DNA of 64,000 bases from Auanema rhodensis (Eukaryota > Nematoda > Chromadorea > Rhabditida > Rhabditidae). Positions 1 through 11,231 of the stretch are shown here, in pieces (the stretch's first letter is position 1; each line of letters opens with the position of its first letter). A program made the position numbers and the translations under genes. The stretch lies in NCBI GenBank assembly GCA_964057225.1, contig OZ059896.1, positions 1,116,001 through 1,180,000 on the forward strand, in the 5' to 3' direction. Under the pieces are notes generated by a model. It ran no database searches. It was given only the letters and a program-made list of their open reading frames with translations, and had not been told where the DNA came from.

Positions 1-228
1 TCGCTAAATTATTTTGAAATTTTTTGAAAAAATTTTTGTCAAAATGTTTTTGGAAGCAATTTTGAGTGTACATGGAAACCCAACATACACTAATGCATCA
101 TTTTTCAAACGATCATAACTAATTTTTGTATTAAGCGTTTCTCAATGTAGTATAGTGCATTCGATGCGGATTTTTAAGCTGCGTCGATCTGTACTATCAG
201 ATTTGCGCTAGCTTGAAAATGCACCGAG

Positions 229-242
229 ATATGAACTGATAT
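229..242 (+). other. Second dyad overlapping the 237-258 hairpin (monomer 228-241)
   Basis: In most monomers ATATCA and TGATAT form a 6-bp inverted repeat with a two-base spacer. It shares GATAT with the neighbouring 9-bp dyad, so the two structures exclude each other. M1, shown here, carries the ATATGA variant that breaks the central C-G pair. The diagnostic site at 232 (C, T or G) lies exactly in that pair. Confidence 0.7.
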
Positions 243-259
243 AAGTTCACACTTATATC
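238..259 (+). other. Perfect 9-bp dyad, present in most monomers (monomer 237-258)
   Basis: The arms GATATAAGT and ACTTATATC are exact reverse complements separated by the four bases TCAC. The site is shown for M1; the next examples are 589-610 in M2 and every 350-351 bp after. Exceptions are CACCTATAT copies (M7, M10, M12, M14, M82 and others), CACATATAT in M87/M98, and GGTATAAG in M24, each changing one arm. It could form a short hairpin or cruciform or be a protein site. No protein is assigned. Confidence 0.85.
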
Positions 260-2164
260 CTCGATTTTCACCCTGAAGAATTAATTTTTTCGTTGAATAA
301 CATTGTCCATCGTTTTTGCCTCGAAAAAAGGAATCTAAAAACATCTACTTACCGCTAAATTATTTTGAAATTTTTCGAAAAAATTTTTGTCAAAATGTTT
401 TTGGAAGCAATTTTGAGTGTACATGGAAACTCAACATACACTAATGCATCATTTTTCAAACGATCATAACTAATTTTTGTATTAAGCGTTTCTCAATGTA
501 GTATAGTGCATTCGATGCGGATTTTTAAGCTGCGTCGATCTGTGTTATCAGATTTCCGCTAGCTTAAAAAGGCACCGAGATATCAACTGATATAAGTTCA
601 CACTTATATCCTCGATTTTCACCCTGAAGAATTAATTTTTTCGTTGAATAACATTGTCCATCGTTTTTGCCTCAAAAAAAGGAATCTGAAAACATCTACT
701 TTTCGCTAAATTATTTTGAAATTTTTCGAAAAAATTTTTGTCAAAATGTTTTTGGAAGCAATTTTGAGTGTACATGGAAACTCAACATACACTAATGCAT
801 CATTTTTCAAACGATCATAACTAATTTTGGTATAAAGCGTTTCTCAATGTAGTATAGTGCATTCGATGCGGATTTTTAAGCTGCGTCGATCTGTACTATC
901 AGATTTGCGCTAGCTTGAAAATGCACCGAGATATCAACTGATATAAGTTCACACTTATATCCTCGATTTTCACCCTATAGAATTAATTTTTTCGTTGAAT
1001 AACATTGTCCATCGTTTTTGCCTCGAAAAAAGGAATCTAAAAACATCTACTTTTCGCTAAATTATTTTGAAATTTTTCGAAAAAATTTTTGTCAAAATGT
1101 TTTTGGAAGCAATTTTGAGTGTACATGGAAACTCAACATACACTAATGCATCATTTTTCAAACGATCATAACTAATTTTTGTATTAAGCGTTTCTCAATG
1201 TAGTATAGTGCATTCGATGCGGATTTTTAAGCTGCGTCGATCTGTACTATCAGATTTGCGCTAGCTTGAAAATGCACCGAGATATGAACTGATATAAGTT
1301 CACACTTATATCCTCGATTTTCACCCTGAAGAATTAATTTTTTCGTTGAATTACATTGTCCTTCGTTTTTGCCTTGAAAAAAGGAATCTAAAAACATCTA
1401 CTTTTCGCTAAATTATTTTGAAATTTTTCGAAAAAATTTTTGTCAAAATGTTTTTGGAAGCAATTTTGAGTGTACATGGAAACTCAACATACACTAATGC
1501 ATCATTTTTCAAACGATCATAACTAATTTTGGTATTAAGCGTTTCTCAATGTGATATAGTGCATTCGATGCGGATTTTTAAGCTGCGTCGATCTGTGTTA
1601 TCAAATTTCCGCTAGCTTAAAAATGCACCGAGATATCAACTGATATAAGTTCACACTTATATCCTCGGTTTTCACCCTGAAGAATTAATTTTTTCGTTGA
1701 ATAACATTGTCCATCGTTTTTGCCTCGAAAAAAGGAATCTAAAAACATCTACTTTTCGCTAAATTATTTTGAAATTTTTTGAAAAAATTTTTGTCAAAAT
1801 GTTTTTGGAAGCAATTTGGAGTGTACATGGAAACTCAACATACACTAATGCATCATTTTTCAAACGATCATAACTAATTTTTGTATTAAGCGTTTCTCAA
1901 TGTAGTATAGTGCATTCGATGCGGATTTTTAAGCTGCGTCGATCTGTACTATCAGATTTGCGCTAGCTTGAAAATGCACCGAGATATGAACTGATATAAG
2001 TTCACACTTATATCCTCGATTTTCACCCTGAAGAATTAATTTTTTCGTTGAATTACATTGTCCTTCGTTTTTGCCTTGAAAAAAAGAATCTAAAAACATC
2101 TACTTTTCGCTAAATTATTTTGAAATTTTTCGAAAAAATTTTTGTCAAAATGTTTTTGGAAGCA

Positions 2165-2192
2165 ATGTTGAGTGTACATGGAAACTCAACAT
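2165..2192 (+). other. 9-bp dyad completed only in TGTTGAG monomers (monomer 58-85)
   Basis: The arms ATGTTGAGT and ACTCAACAT flank a ten-base spacer containing TGTACA. The site is shown for M7. TTTTGAG monomers have one mismatch in the arm (coordinate 60), and TTTGGAG monomers have two. In the right half TGTTGAG goes with the E class, so the perfect dyad is class-specific. Confidence 0.8.
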
Positions 2193-5100
2193 ACACTAAT
2201 GCATCATTTTTCAAACGATCATAACTAAATTTTGTATTAAGCGTTTCTCAATGTAGTATAGTGCATTCGATGCGGATTTTTAAGCTGCGTCGATCTGTAC
2301 TATCAGATTTGCGCTAGCTTGAAAATGCACCGAGATATCAACTGATATAAGTTCACACCTATATCCTCGATTTTCACCCTGAAGAATTAATTTTTTCGTT
2401 GAATAACATTGTCCATCGTTTTTGCCTTGAAAAAAGGAATCTAAAAACATCTACTTTTCGCTAAATTATTTTGAAATTTTTTGAAAAAATTTTTGTCAAA
2501 ATGTTTTTGGAAGCAATTTTGAGTGTACATGGAAACTCAACATACACTAATGCATCATTTTTCAAACGATCATAACTAATTTTTGTATTAAGCGTTTCTC
2601 AATGTAGTATAGTGCATTCGATGCGAATTTTTAAGCTGCGTCGATCTGTACTATCAGATTTGCGCTAGCTTGAAAATGCACCGAGATATCAACTGATATA
2701 AGTTCACACTTATATCCTCGATTTTCACCCTGAAGAATTAATTTTTTCGTTGAATAACATTGTCCATCGTTTTTGCCTCGAAAAAAGGAATCTAAAAACA
2801 TCTACTTTTCGCTAAATTATTTTGAAATTTTTCGAAAAAATTTTTGTCAAAATGTTTTTGGAAGCAATGTTGAGTGTACATGGAAACTCAACATACACTA
2901 ATGCATCATTTTTCAAACGATCATAACTAATTTTTGTATTAAGCTTTTCTTAATGTAGTATAGTGCATTCGATGCGGATTTTTAAGCTGCGTCGATCTGT
3001 GTTATCAAATTTCCGCTAGCTTAAAAATGCACCGAGATATCAACTGATATAAGTTCACACTTATATCCTCGGTTTTCACCCTGAAGAATTAATTTTTTCG
3101 TTGAATAACATTGTCCATCGTTTTTGCCTCGAAAAAAGGAATCTAAAAACATCTACTTTTCGCTAAATTATTTTGAAATTTTTTGAAAAAATTTTTGTCA
3201 AAATGTTTTTGGAAGCAATTTGGAGTGTACATGGAAACTCAACATACACTAATGCATCATTTTTCAAACGATCATAACTAATTTTTGTATTAAGCGTTTC
3301 TCAATGTAGTATAGTGCATTCGATGCGGATGTTTAAGCTGCGTCGATCTGTACTATCAGATTTGCGCTGGCTTGAAAATGCACCGAGATATCAACTGATA
3401 TAAGTTCACACCTATATCCTCGATTTTCACCCTGAAGAATTAATTTTTTCGTTGAATAACATTGTCCATCGTTTTTGCCTTGAAAAAAGGAATCTAAAAA
3501 CATCTACTTTTTGCTAAATTATTCTGAAATTTTTCGAAAAAATTTTTGTCAAAATGTTTTTGGAAGCAATTTTGAGTGTACATGGAAACTCAACATACAC
3601 TAATGCATCATTTTTCAAACGATCATAACTTATTTTTGTATTAAGCGTTTCTCAATGTAGTATAGTGCATTCGATGCGGATTTTTAAGCTGCGTCGATCT
3701 GTGTTATCAAATTTCCGCTAGCTTAAAAATGCACCGAGATATCAACTGATATAAGTTCACACTTATATCCTCGGTTTTCACCCTGAAGAATTAATTTTTT
3801 CGTTGAATAACATTGTCCATCGTTTTTGCCTCGAAAAAAGGAATCTAAAAACATCTACTTTTCGCTAAATTATTTTGAAATTTTTTGAAAAAATTTTTGT
3901 CAAAATGTTTTTGGAAGCAATTTGGAGTGTACATGGAAACTCAACATACACTAATGCATCATTTTTCAAACGATCATAACTAATTTTTGTATTAAGCGTT
4001 TCTCAATGTAGTATAGTGCATTCGATGCGAATGTTTAAGCTGCGTCGATCTGTACTATCAGATTTGCGCTGGCTTGAAAATGCACCGAGATATCAACTGA
4101 TATAAGTTCACACCTATATCCTCGATTTTCACCCTGAAGAATTAATTTTTTCGTTGAATAACATTGTCCATCGTTTTTGCCTTGAAAAAAGAAATCTAAA
4201 AACATCTACTTTTTGCTAAATTATTCTGAAATTTTTCGAAAAAATTTTTGTCAAAATGTTTTTGGAAGCAATTTTGAGTGTACATGGAAACTCAACATAC
4301 ACTAATGCATCATTTTTCAAACGATCATAACTTATTTTTGTATTAAGCGTTTCTCAATGTAGTATAGTGCATTCGATGCGGATTTTTAAGCTGCGTCGAT
4401 CTGTACTATCAGATTTGCGCTAGCTCGAAAATGCACCGAGATATCAACTGATATAAGTTCACACTTATATCCTCGATTTTCACCCTGAAGAATTAATTTT
4501 TTCGTTGAATAACATTGTCCATCGTTTTTGCCTCGAAAAAAGGAATCTAAAAACAACTACTTTTCGCTAAATTATTTTGAAATTTTCGAAAAAATTTTTG
4601 TCAAAATGTTTTTGGAAGCAATGTTGAGTGTACATGGAAACTCAACATACACTAATGCATCATTTTTCAAACGATCATAACTAATTTTTGTATTAAGCGT
4701 TTCTCAATGTAGTATAGTGCATTCGATGCGGATTATTAAGCTGCGTCGATCTGTACTATCAGATTTGCGCTAGCTTAAAAATGCACCGAGATATCAACTG
4801 ATATAAGTTCACACCTATATCCTCGATTTTCACCCTGAAGAATTAATTTTTTCGTTGAATAACATTGTCCATCGTTTTTGCCTTGAAAAAAGGAATCTAA
4901 AAACATCTACTTTTCGCTAAATTATTTTGAAATTTTTTGAAAAAATTTTTGTCAAAATGTTTTTGGAAGCAATTTTGAGTGTACATGGAAACTCAACATA
5001 CACTAATGCATCATTTTTCAAACAATCATAACTAATTTTTGTATTAAGCGTTTCTCAGTGTAGTATAGTGCATTCGATGCGGATTTTTAAGCTGCGTCGA

Positions 5101-5265
5101 TCTGTACTATCAGATTTGCGCTAGCTTGAAAATGCACCGAGATATCAACTGATATAAGTTCACACTTATATCCTCGATTTTCACCCTGAAGAATTAATTT
5201 TTTCGTTGAATAACATTGTCCATCGTTTTTGCCTCGAAAAAAGGAATCTAAAAACATCTACTTTT

Positions 5266-8073
5266 CGCTAAATTATTTTGAAATTTTTCGAAAAAATTTT
5301 TGTCAAAATGTTTTTGGAAGCAATGTTGAGTGTACATGGAAACTCAACATACACTAATGCATCATTTTTCAAACGATCATAACTAATTTTTGTATTAAGC
5401 TTTTCTTAATGTAGTATAGTGCATTCAATGCGGATTTTTAAGCTGCGTCGATCTGTGTTATCAAATTTCCGCTAGCTTAAAAATGCACCGAGATATCAAC
5501 TGATATAAGTTCACACTTATATCCTCGATTTTCACCCTGAAGAATTAATTTTTTCGTTGAATAACATTGTCCATCGTTTTTGCCTCGAAAAAAGGAATCT
5601 AAAAACATCTACTTTTCGCTAAATTATTTTGAAATTTTTCGAAAAAATTTTTGTCAAAATGTTTTTGGAAGCAATGTTGAGTGTACATGGAAACTCAACA
5701 TACACTAATGCATCATTTTTCAAACGATCATAACTAATTTTTGTATTAAGCTTTTCTTAATGTAGTATAGTGCATTCAATGCGGATTTTTAAGCTGCGTC
5801 GATCTGTGTTATCAAATTTCCGCTAGCTTAAAAATGCACCGAGATATCAACTGATATAAGTTCACACTTATATCCTCGATTTTCACCCTGAAGAATTAAT
5901 TTTTTCGTTGAATAACATTGTCCATCGTTTTTGCCTCGAAAAAAGGAATCTAAAAACATCTACTTTTCGCTAAATTATTTTGAAATTTTTCGAAAAAATT
6001 TTTGTCAAAATGTTTTTGGAAGCAATTTTGAGTGTACATGGAAACTCAACATACACTAATGCATCATTTTCCAAACGATCATAACTAATTTTTGTATTAA
6101 GCTTTTCACAATGTAGTATAGTGCATTCAATGCGGATTTTTAAGCTGCGTCGATCTGTGTTATCAAATTTCCGCTAGCTTAAAAATGCACCGAGATATCA
6201 ACTGATATAAGTTCACACTTATATCCTCGATTTTCACCCTGAAGAATTAATTTTTTCGTTGAATAACATTGTCCATCGTTTTTGCCTCGAAAAAAGGAAT
6301 CTAAAAACATCTACTTTTCGCTAAATTATTTTGAAATTTTTCGAAAAAATTTTTGTCAAAATGTTTTTGGAAGCAATTTTGAGTGTACATGGAAACTCAA
6401 CATACACTAATGCATCATTTTCCAAACGATCATAACTAATTTTTGTATTAAGCTTTTCACAATGTAGTATAGTGCATTCAATGCGGATTTTTAAGCTGCG
6501 TCGATCTGTGTTATCAAATTTCCGCTAGCTTAAAAATGCACCGAGATATCAACTGATATAAGTTCACACTTATATCCTCGATTTTCACCCTGAAGAATTA
6601 ATTTTTTCGTTGAATAACATTGTCCATCGTTTTTGCCTCGAAAAAAAGAATCTAAAAACATCTACTTTTCGCTAAATTATTTTGAAATTTTTCGAAAAAA
6701 TTTTTGTCAAAATGTTTTTGGAAGCAATTTTGAGTGTACATGGAAACTCAACATACACTAATGCATCATTTTTCAAACGATCATAACTAATTTTTGTATT
6801 AAGCGTTTCTCAATGTAGTATAGTGCATTCGATGCGGATTTTTAAGCTGCGTCGATCTGTACTATCAGATTTGCGCTAGCTTGAAAATGCACCGAGATAT
6901 CAACTGATATAAGTTCACACTTATATCCTCGATTTTCACCCTGAAGAATTAATTTTTTCGTTGAATAACATTGTCCATCGTTTTTACCTCGAAAAAAGGA
7001 ATCTAAAAACATCTACTTTTCGCTAAATTATTTTGAAATTTTTCGAAAAAATTTTTGTCAAAATGTTTTTGGAAGCAATTTTGAGTGTACATGGAAACTC
7101 AACATACACTAATGCATCATTTTTCAAACGATCATAACTAATTTTTGTATTAAGCGTTTCTCAATGTAGTATAGTGCATTCGATGCGGATTTTTAAGCTG
7201 CGTCGATCTGTACTATCAGATTTGCGCTAGCTTGAAAATGCACCGAGATATCAACTGATATAAGTTCACACTTATATCCTCGATTTTCACCCTGAAGAAT
7301 TAATTTTTTCGTTGAATAACATTGTCCATCGTTTTTGCCTCGAAAAAAGGAATCTAAAAACATCTACTTTTTGCTAAATTATTTTGAAATTTTTCGAAAA
7401 AATTTTTGTCAAAATGTTTTTGGAAGCAATTTTGAGTGTACATGGAAACTCAACATACACTAATGCATCATTTTCCAAACGATCATAACTAACTTTTGTA
7501 TTAAGCTTTTCTTAATGTAGTATATTGCATTCGATGCGGATTTTTAAGCTGCGTCGATCTGTGTTATCAGATTTCCGCTAGCTTAAAAAGGCACCGAGAT
7601 ATCAACTGATATAAGTTCACACTTATATCCTCGATTTTCACCCTGAAGAATTAATTTTTTCGTTGAATAACATTGTCCATCGTTTTTGCCTCGAAAAAAG
7701 GAATCTAAAAACATCTACTTTTCGCTAAATTATTTTGAAATTTTTCGAAAAAATTTTTGTCAAAATGTTTTTGGAAGCAATTTTGAGTGTACATGGAAAC
7801 TCAACATACACTAATGCATCATTTTCCAAACGATCATAACTAACTTTTGTATTAAGCTTTTCTTAATGTAGTATATTGCATTCGATGCGGATTTTTAAGC
7901 TGCGTCGATCTGTGTTATCAGATTTCCGCTAGCTTAAAAAGGCACCGAGATATCAACTGATATAAGTTCACACTTATATCCTCGATTTTCACCCTGAAGA
8001 ATTAATTTTTTCGTTGAATAACATTGTCCATCGTTTTTGCCTCAAAAAAAGGAATCTGAAAACATCTACTTTT
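5266..8073 (+). repeat. Four consecutive monomer doublets, pattern a-a-b-b-c-c-d-d (M16-M23)
   Basis: Starts: 5266, 5617, 5968, 6319, 6670, 7021, 7372, 7723. M16 and M17 look identical. M18 and M19 differ by one base in the terminal purine run. M20 and M21 differ by one base (TTTTTACCTCG against TTTTTGCCTCG). M22 and M23 differ only at the CTCGAAA/CTCAAAA end, at TCTAAAA/TCTGAAA and at the boundary base. The four types are otherwise clearly distinct: a = CTTTTCTTA with CAATGCGG; b = TTTTCCAAAC with TTTTCACAATG; c = GTACTATC; d = TAACTTTTG, TATATTGC and AAAAAGGC. Each type therefore appears to have been duplicated once, in order. Confidence 0.9.
7021..7371 (+). repeat. Reference monomer (M21), matches the left-family consensus
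   Basis: This copy is a convenient type sequence for the left family. In order it carries: an A/T-tract region at 10-50 containing the 12-bp palindrome TTTTTCGAAAAA at 19-30; an imperfect dyad at 58-85; the variable segment 104-160; a CpG-dense core at 161-206; two overlapping dyads at 228-258; the motif TTCGTTGAATAA at 289-300; and a purine-rich end at 321-345. Hand count gives 111 G+C in 351 and 14 CpG sites (1, 24, 109, 135, 161, 166, 181, 184, 205, 224, 261, 290, 310, 321). The phase is arbitrary, because linked variants cross the chosen boundary. 351 is 3 x 117, but stops such as the TAA in ATCATAACTAA interrupt the longest frame in nearly every copy. Confidence 0.9.
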
Positions 8074-11000
8074 CGCTAAATTATTTTGAAATTTTTCGAA
8101 AAAATTTTTGTCAAAATGTTTTTGGAATCAATTTTGAGTGTACATGGAAACTCAACATACACTAATGCATCATTTTTCAAACGATCATAACTAATTTTGG
8201 TATAAAGCGTTTCTCAATGTAGTATAGTGCATTCGATGCGGATTTTTAAGCTGCGTCGATCTGTGTTATCAGATTTGCGTTAGCTGAAAAATGCACCGAG
8301 ATATCAACTGGTATAAGTTCACACTTATATTTTCGATTTTCACCCTGAAGAATTAATTTTTTCGTTGAATAACATTGTCCATCGTTTTTGCCTCGAAAAA
8401 AGGAATCTAAAAACAACTACTTTTCGCTAAATTATTTTGAAATTTTCGAAAAAATTTTTGTCAAAATGTTTTTGGAAGCAATGTTGAGTGTACATGGAAA
8501 CTCAACATACACTAATGCATCATTTTTCAAACGATCATAACTAATTTTTGTATTAAGCGTTTCTCAATGTAGTATAGTGCATTCGATGCGGATTTTTAAG
8601 CTGCGTCGATCTGTACTATCAGATTTGCGCTAGCTTGAAAATGCACCGAGATATGAACTGATATAAGTTCACACTTATATCCTCGATTTTCACCCTGAAG
8701 AATTAATTTTTTCGTTGAATTACATTGTCCTTCGTTTTTGCCTTGAAAAAAGGAATCTAAAAACATCTACTTTTCGCTAAATTATTTTGAAATTTTTCGA
8801 AAAAATTTTTGTCAAAATGTTTTTGGAAGCAATGTTGAGTGTACATGGAAACTCAACATACACTAATGCATCATTTTTCAAACGATCATAACTAATTTTT
8901 GTATTAAGCGTTTCTCAATGTAGTATAGTGCATTCGATGCGGATTTTTAAGCTGCGTCGATCTGTGTTATCAGATTTCCGCTAGCTTAAAAAGGCACCGA
9001 GATATCAACTGATATAAGTTCACACTTATATCCTCGATTTTCACCCTGAAGAATTAATTTTTTCGTTGAATAACATTGTCCATCGTTTTTGCCTCGAAAA
9101 AAGGAATCTAAAAACATCTACTTTTCGCTAAATTATTTTGAAATTTTTCGAAAAAATTTTTGTCAAAATGTTTTTGGAAGCAATTTTGAGTGTACATGGA
9201 AACTCAACATACACTAATGCATCATTTTTCAAACGATCATAACTAATTTTTGTATTAAGCGTTTCTCAATGTAGTAAAGTGCATTCGATGCGGATTTTTA
9301 AGCTGCGTCGATCTGTACTATCAGATTTGCGCTAGCTTGAAAATGCACCGAGATATCAACTGATATAAGTTCACACTTATATCCTCGATTTTCACCCTGA
9401 AGAATTAATTTTTTCGTTGAATAACATTGTCCATCGTTTTTGCCTCGAAAAAAGGAATCTAAAAACATCTACTTTTCGCTAAATTATTTTGAAATTTTTC
9501 GAAAAAATTTTTGTCAAAATGTTTTTGGAAGCAATGTTGAGTGTACATGGAAACTCAACATACACTAATGCATCATTTTTCAAACGATCATAACTAATTT
9601 TTGTATTAAGCTTTTCTTAATGTAGTATAGTGCATTCAATGCGGATTTTTAAGCTGCGTCGAACTGTGTTATCAAATTTCCGCTAGCTTAAAAATGCACC
9701 GAGATATCAACTGATATAAGTTCACACTTATATCCTCGATTTTCACCCTGAAGAATTAATTTTTTCGTTGAATAACATTGTCCATCGTTTTTGCCTCGAA
9801 AAAAGGAATCTAAAAACATCTACTTTTCGCTAAATTATTTTGAAATTTTTCGAAAAAATTTTTGTCAAAATGTTTTTGGAAGCAATGTTGAGTGTACATG
9901 GAAACTCAACATACACTAATGCATCATTTTTCAAACGATCATAACTAATTTTTGTATTAAGCTTTTCTTAATGTAGTATAGTGCATTCAATGCGGATTTT
10001 TAAGCTGCGTCGATCTGTGTTATCAAATTTCCGCTAGCTTAAAAATGCACCGAGATATCAACTGATATAAGTTCACACTTATATCCTCGATTTTCACCCT
10101 GAAGAATTAATTTTTTCGTTGAATAACATTGTCCATCGTTTTTGCCTCGAAAAAAGAAATCTAAAAACATCTACTTTTCGCTAAATTATTTTGAAATTTT
10201 TCGAAAAAATTTTTGTCAAAATGTTTTTGGAAGCAATTTTGAGTGTACATGGAAACTCAACATACACTAATGCATCATTTTCCAAACGATCATAACTAAT
10301 TTTTGTATTAAGCTTTTCACAATGTAGTATAGTGCATTCAATGCGGATTTTTAAGCTGCGTCGATCTGTGTTATCAAATTTCCGCTAGCTTAAAAATGCA
10401 CCGAGATATCAACTGATATAAGTTCACACTTATATCCTCGATTTTCACCCTGAAGAATTAATTTTTTCGTTGAATAACATTGTCCATCGTTTTTGCCTCG
10501 AAAAAAGGAATCTAAAAACATCTACTTTTCGCTAAATTATTTTGAAATTTTTCGAAAAAATTTTTGTCAAAATGTTTTTGGAAGCAATTTTGAGTGTACA
10601 TGGAAACTCAACATACACTAATGCATCATTTTCCAAACGATCATAACTAACTTTTGTATTAAGCTTTTCTTAATGTAGTATATTGCATTCGATGCGGATT
10701 TTTAAGCTGCGTCGATCTGTGTTATCAGATTTCCGCTAGCTTAAAAAGGCACCGAGATATCAACTGATATAAGTTCACACTTATATCCTCGATTTTCACC
10801 CTGAAGAATTAATTTTTTCGTTGAATAACATTGTCCATCGTTTTTGCCTCGAAAAAAGGAATCTAAAAACATCTACTTTTCGCTAAATTATTTTGAAATT
10901 TTTTGAAAAAATTTTTGTCAAAATGTTTTTGGAAGCAATTTTGAGTGTACATGGAAACTCAACTTACACTAATGCATCATTTTCCAAACGATCATAACTA

Positions 11001-11231
11001 ACTTTTGTATTAAGCTTTTCTTAATGTAGTATATTGCATTCGATGCGGATTTTTAAGCTGCGTCGATCTGTGTTATCAGATTTGCGCTAGCTTGAAAATG
11101 CACCGAGATATCAACTGATATAAGTTCACACTTATATCCTCGATTTTCACCCTGAAGAATTAATTTTTTCGTTGAATAACATTGTCCATCGTTTTTGCCT
11201 CGAAAAAAGGAATCTAAAAACATCTACTTTT
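7723..11231 (+). repeat. 10-monomer HOR, copy 1 (M23-M32)
   Basis: Starts: 7723, 8074, 8425, 8775, 9126, 9477, 9828, 10179, 10530, 10881. The first four monomers form a signature block: CTCAAAAAAAGG with TCTGAAAAC; then TTTTGGTATAAAGCG with GCTGAAAAATGC (GCGTTAGC in this copy) and TTATATTTTCG; then a 350-bp monomer with GTACTATC, GATATGAACT and CCTTCG; then TGTTGAG with TTTCCGCT and AAAAAGGC. M28-M31 repeat the a, a, b, d types of the doublet tract. M32 is a recombinant with AACTTACAC. The unit length is 3509 bp. Confidence 0.8.

Larger units (their letters stand above)
2..5265 (+). repeat. Left family, monomers M1-M15
   Basis: Starts: 2, 353, 704, 1055, 1406, 1757, 2108, 2459, 2810, 3161, 3512, 3863, 4214, 4565, 4915. 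The tract is a mosaic. M4 and M6 carry GATATGAACT and GAATTACATTGTCCTTCG. M5, M9 and M11 are GTGTTATCAAATTTCC with CCTCGGTT. M10 and M12 share TTTGGAG, a G at 171, GCTGGCTTG and CACCTATAT. M9-M10 and M11-M12 form two copies of a dimer 702 bp apart. M2-M3 look like a worn copy of the block that opens the 10-monomer HOR (CTCAAAAAAAGG followed by TTTTGGTATAAAG). M3 has a private CCCTATAGAATT. M14 is a 350-bp monomer. Confidence 0.9.

Noticed and set aside
1553-1562. GTGATATAG in M5 as a link to the N monomers at 57-60 kb
   Set aside because: The change is a single base and the rest of M5 is typical left family (GTGTTATCAAATTTCC), so an independent mutation is more likely than shared descent.
7021-7371. 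Internal half-repeat (351 as two about 175-bp units)
   Set aside because: The two halves share only low-complexity A/T runs by eye. I could not align them convincingly, so I do not claim an ancestral dimer.
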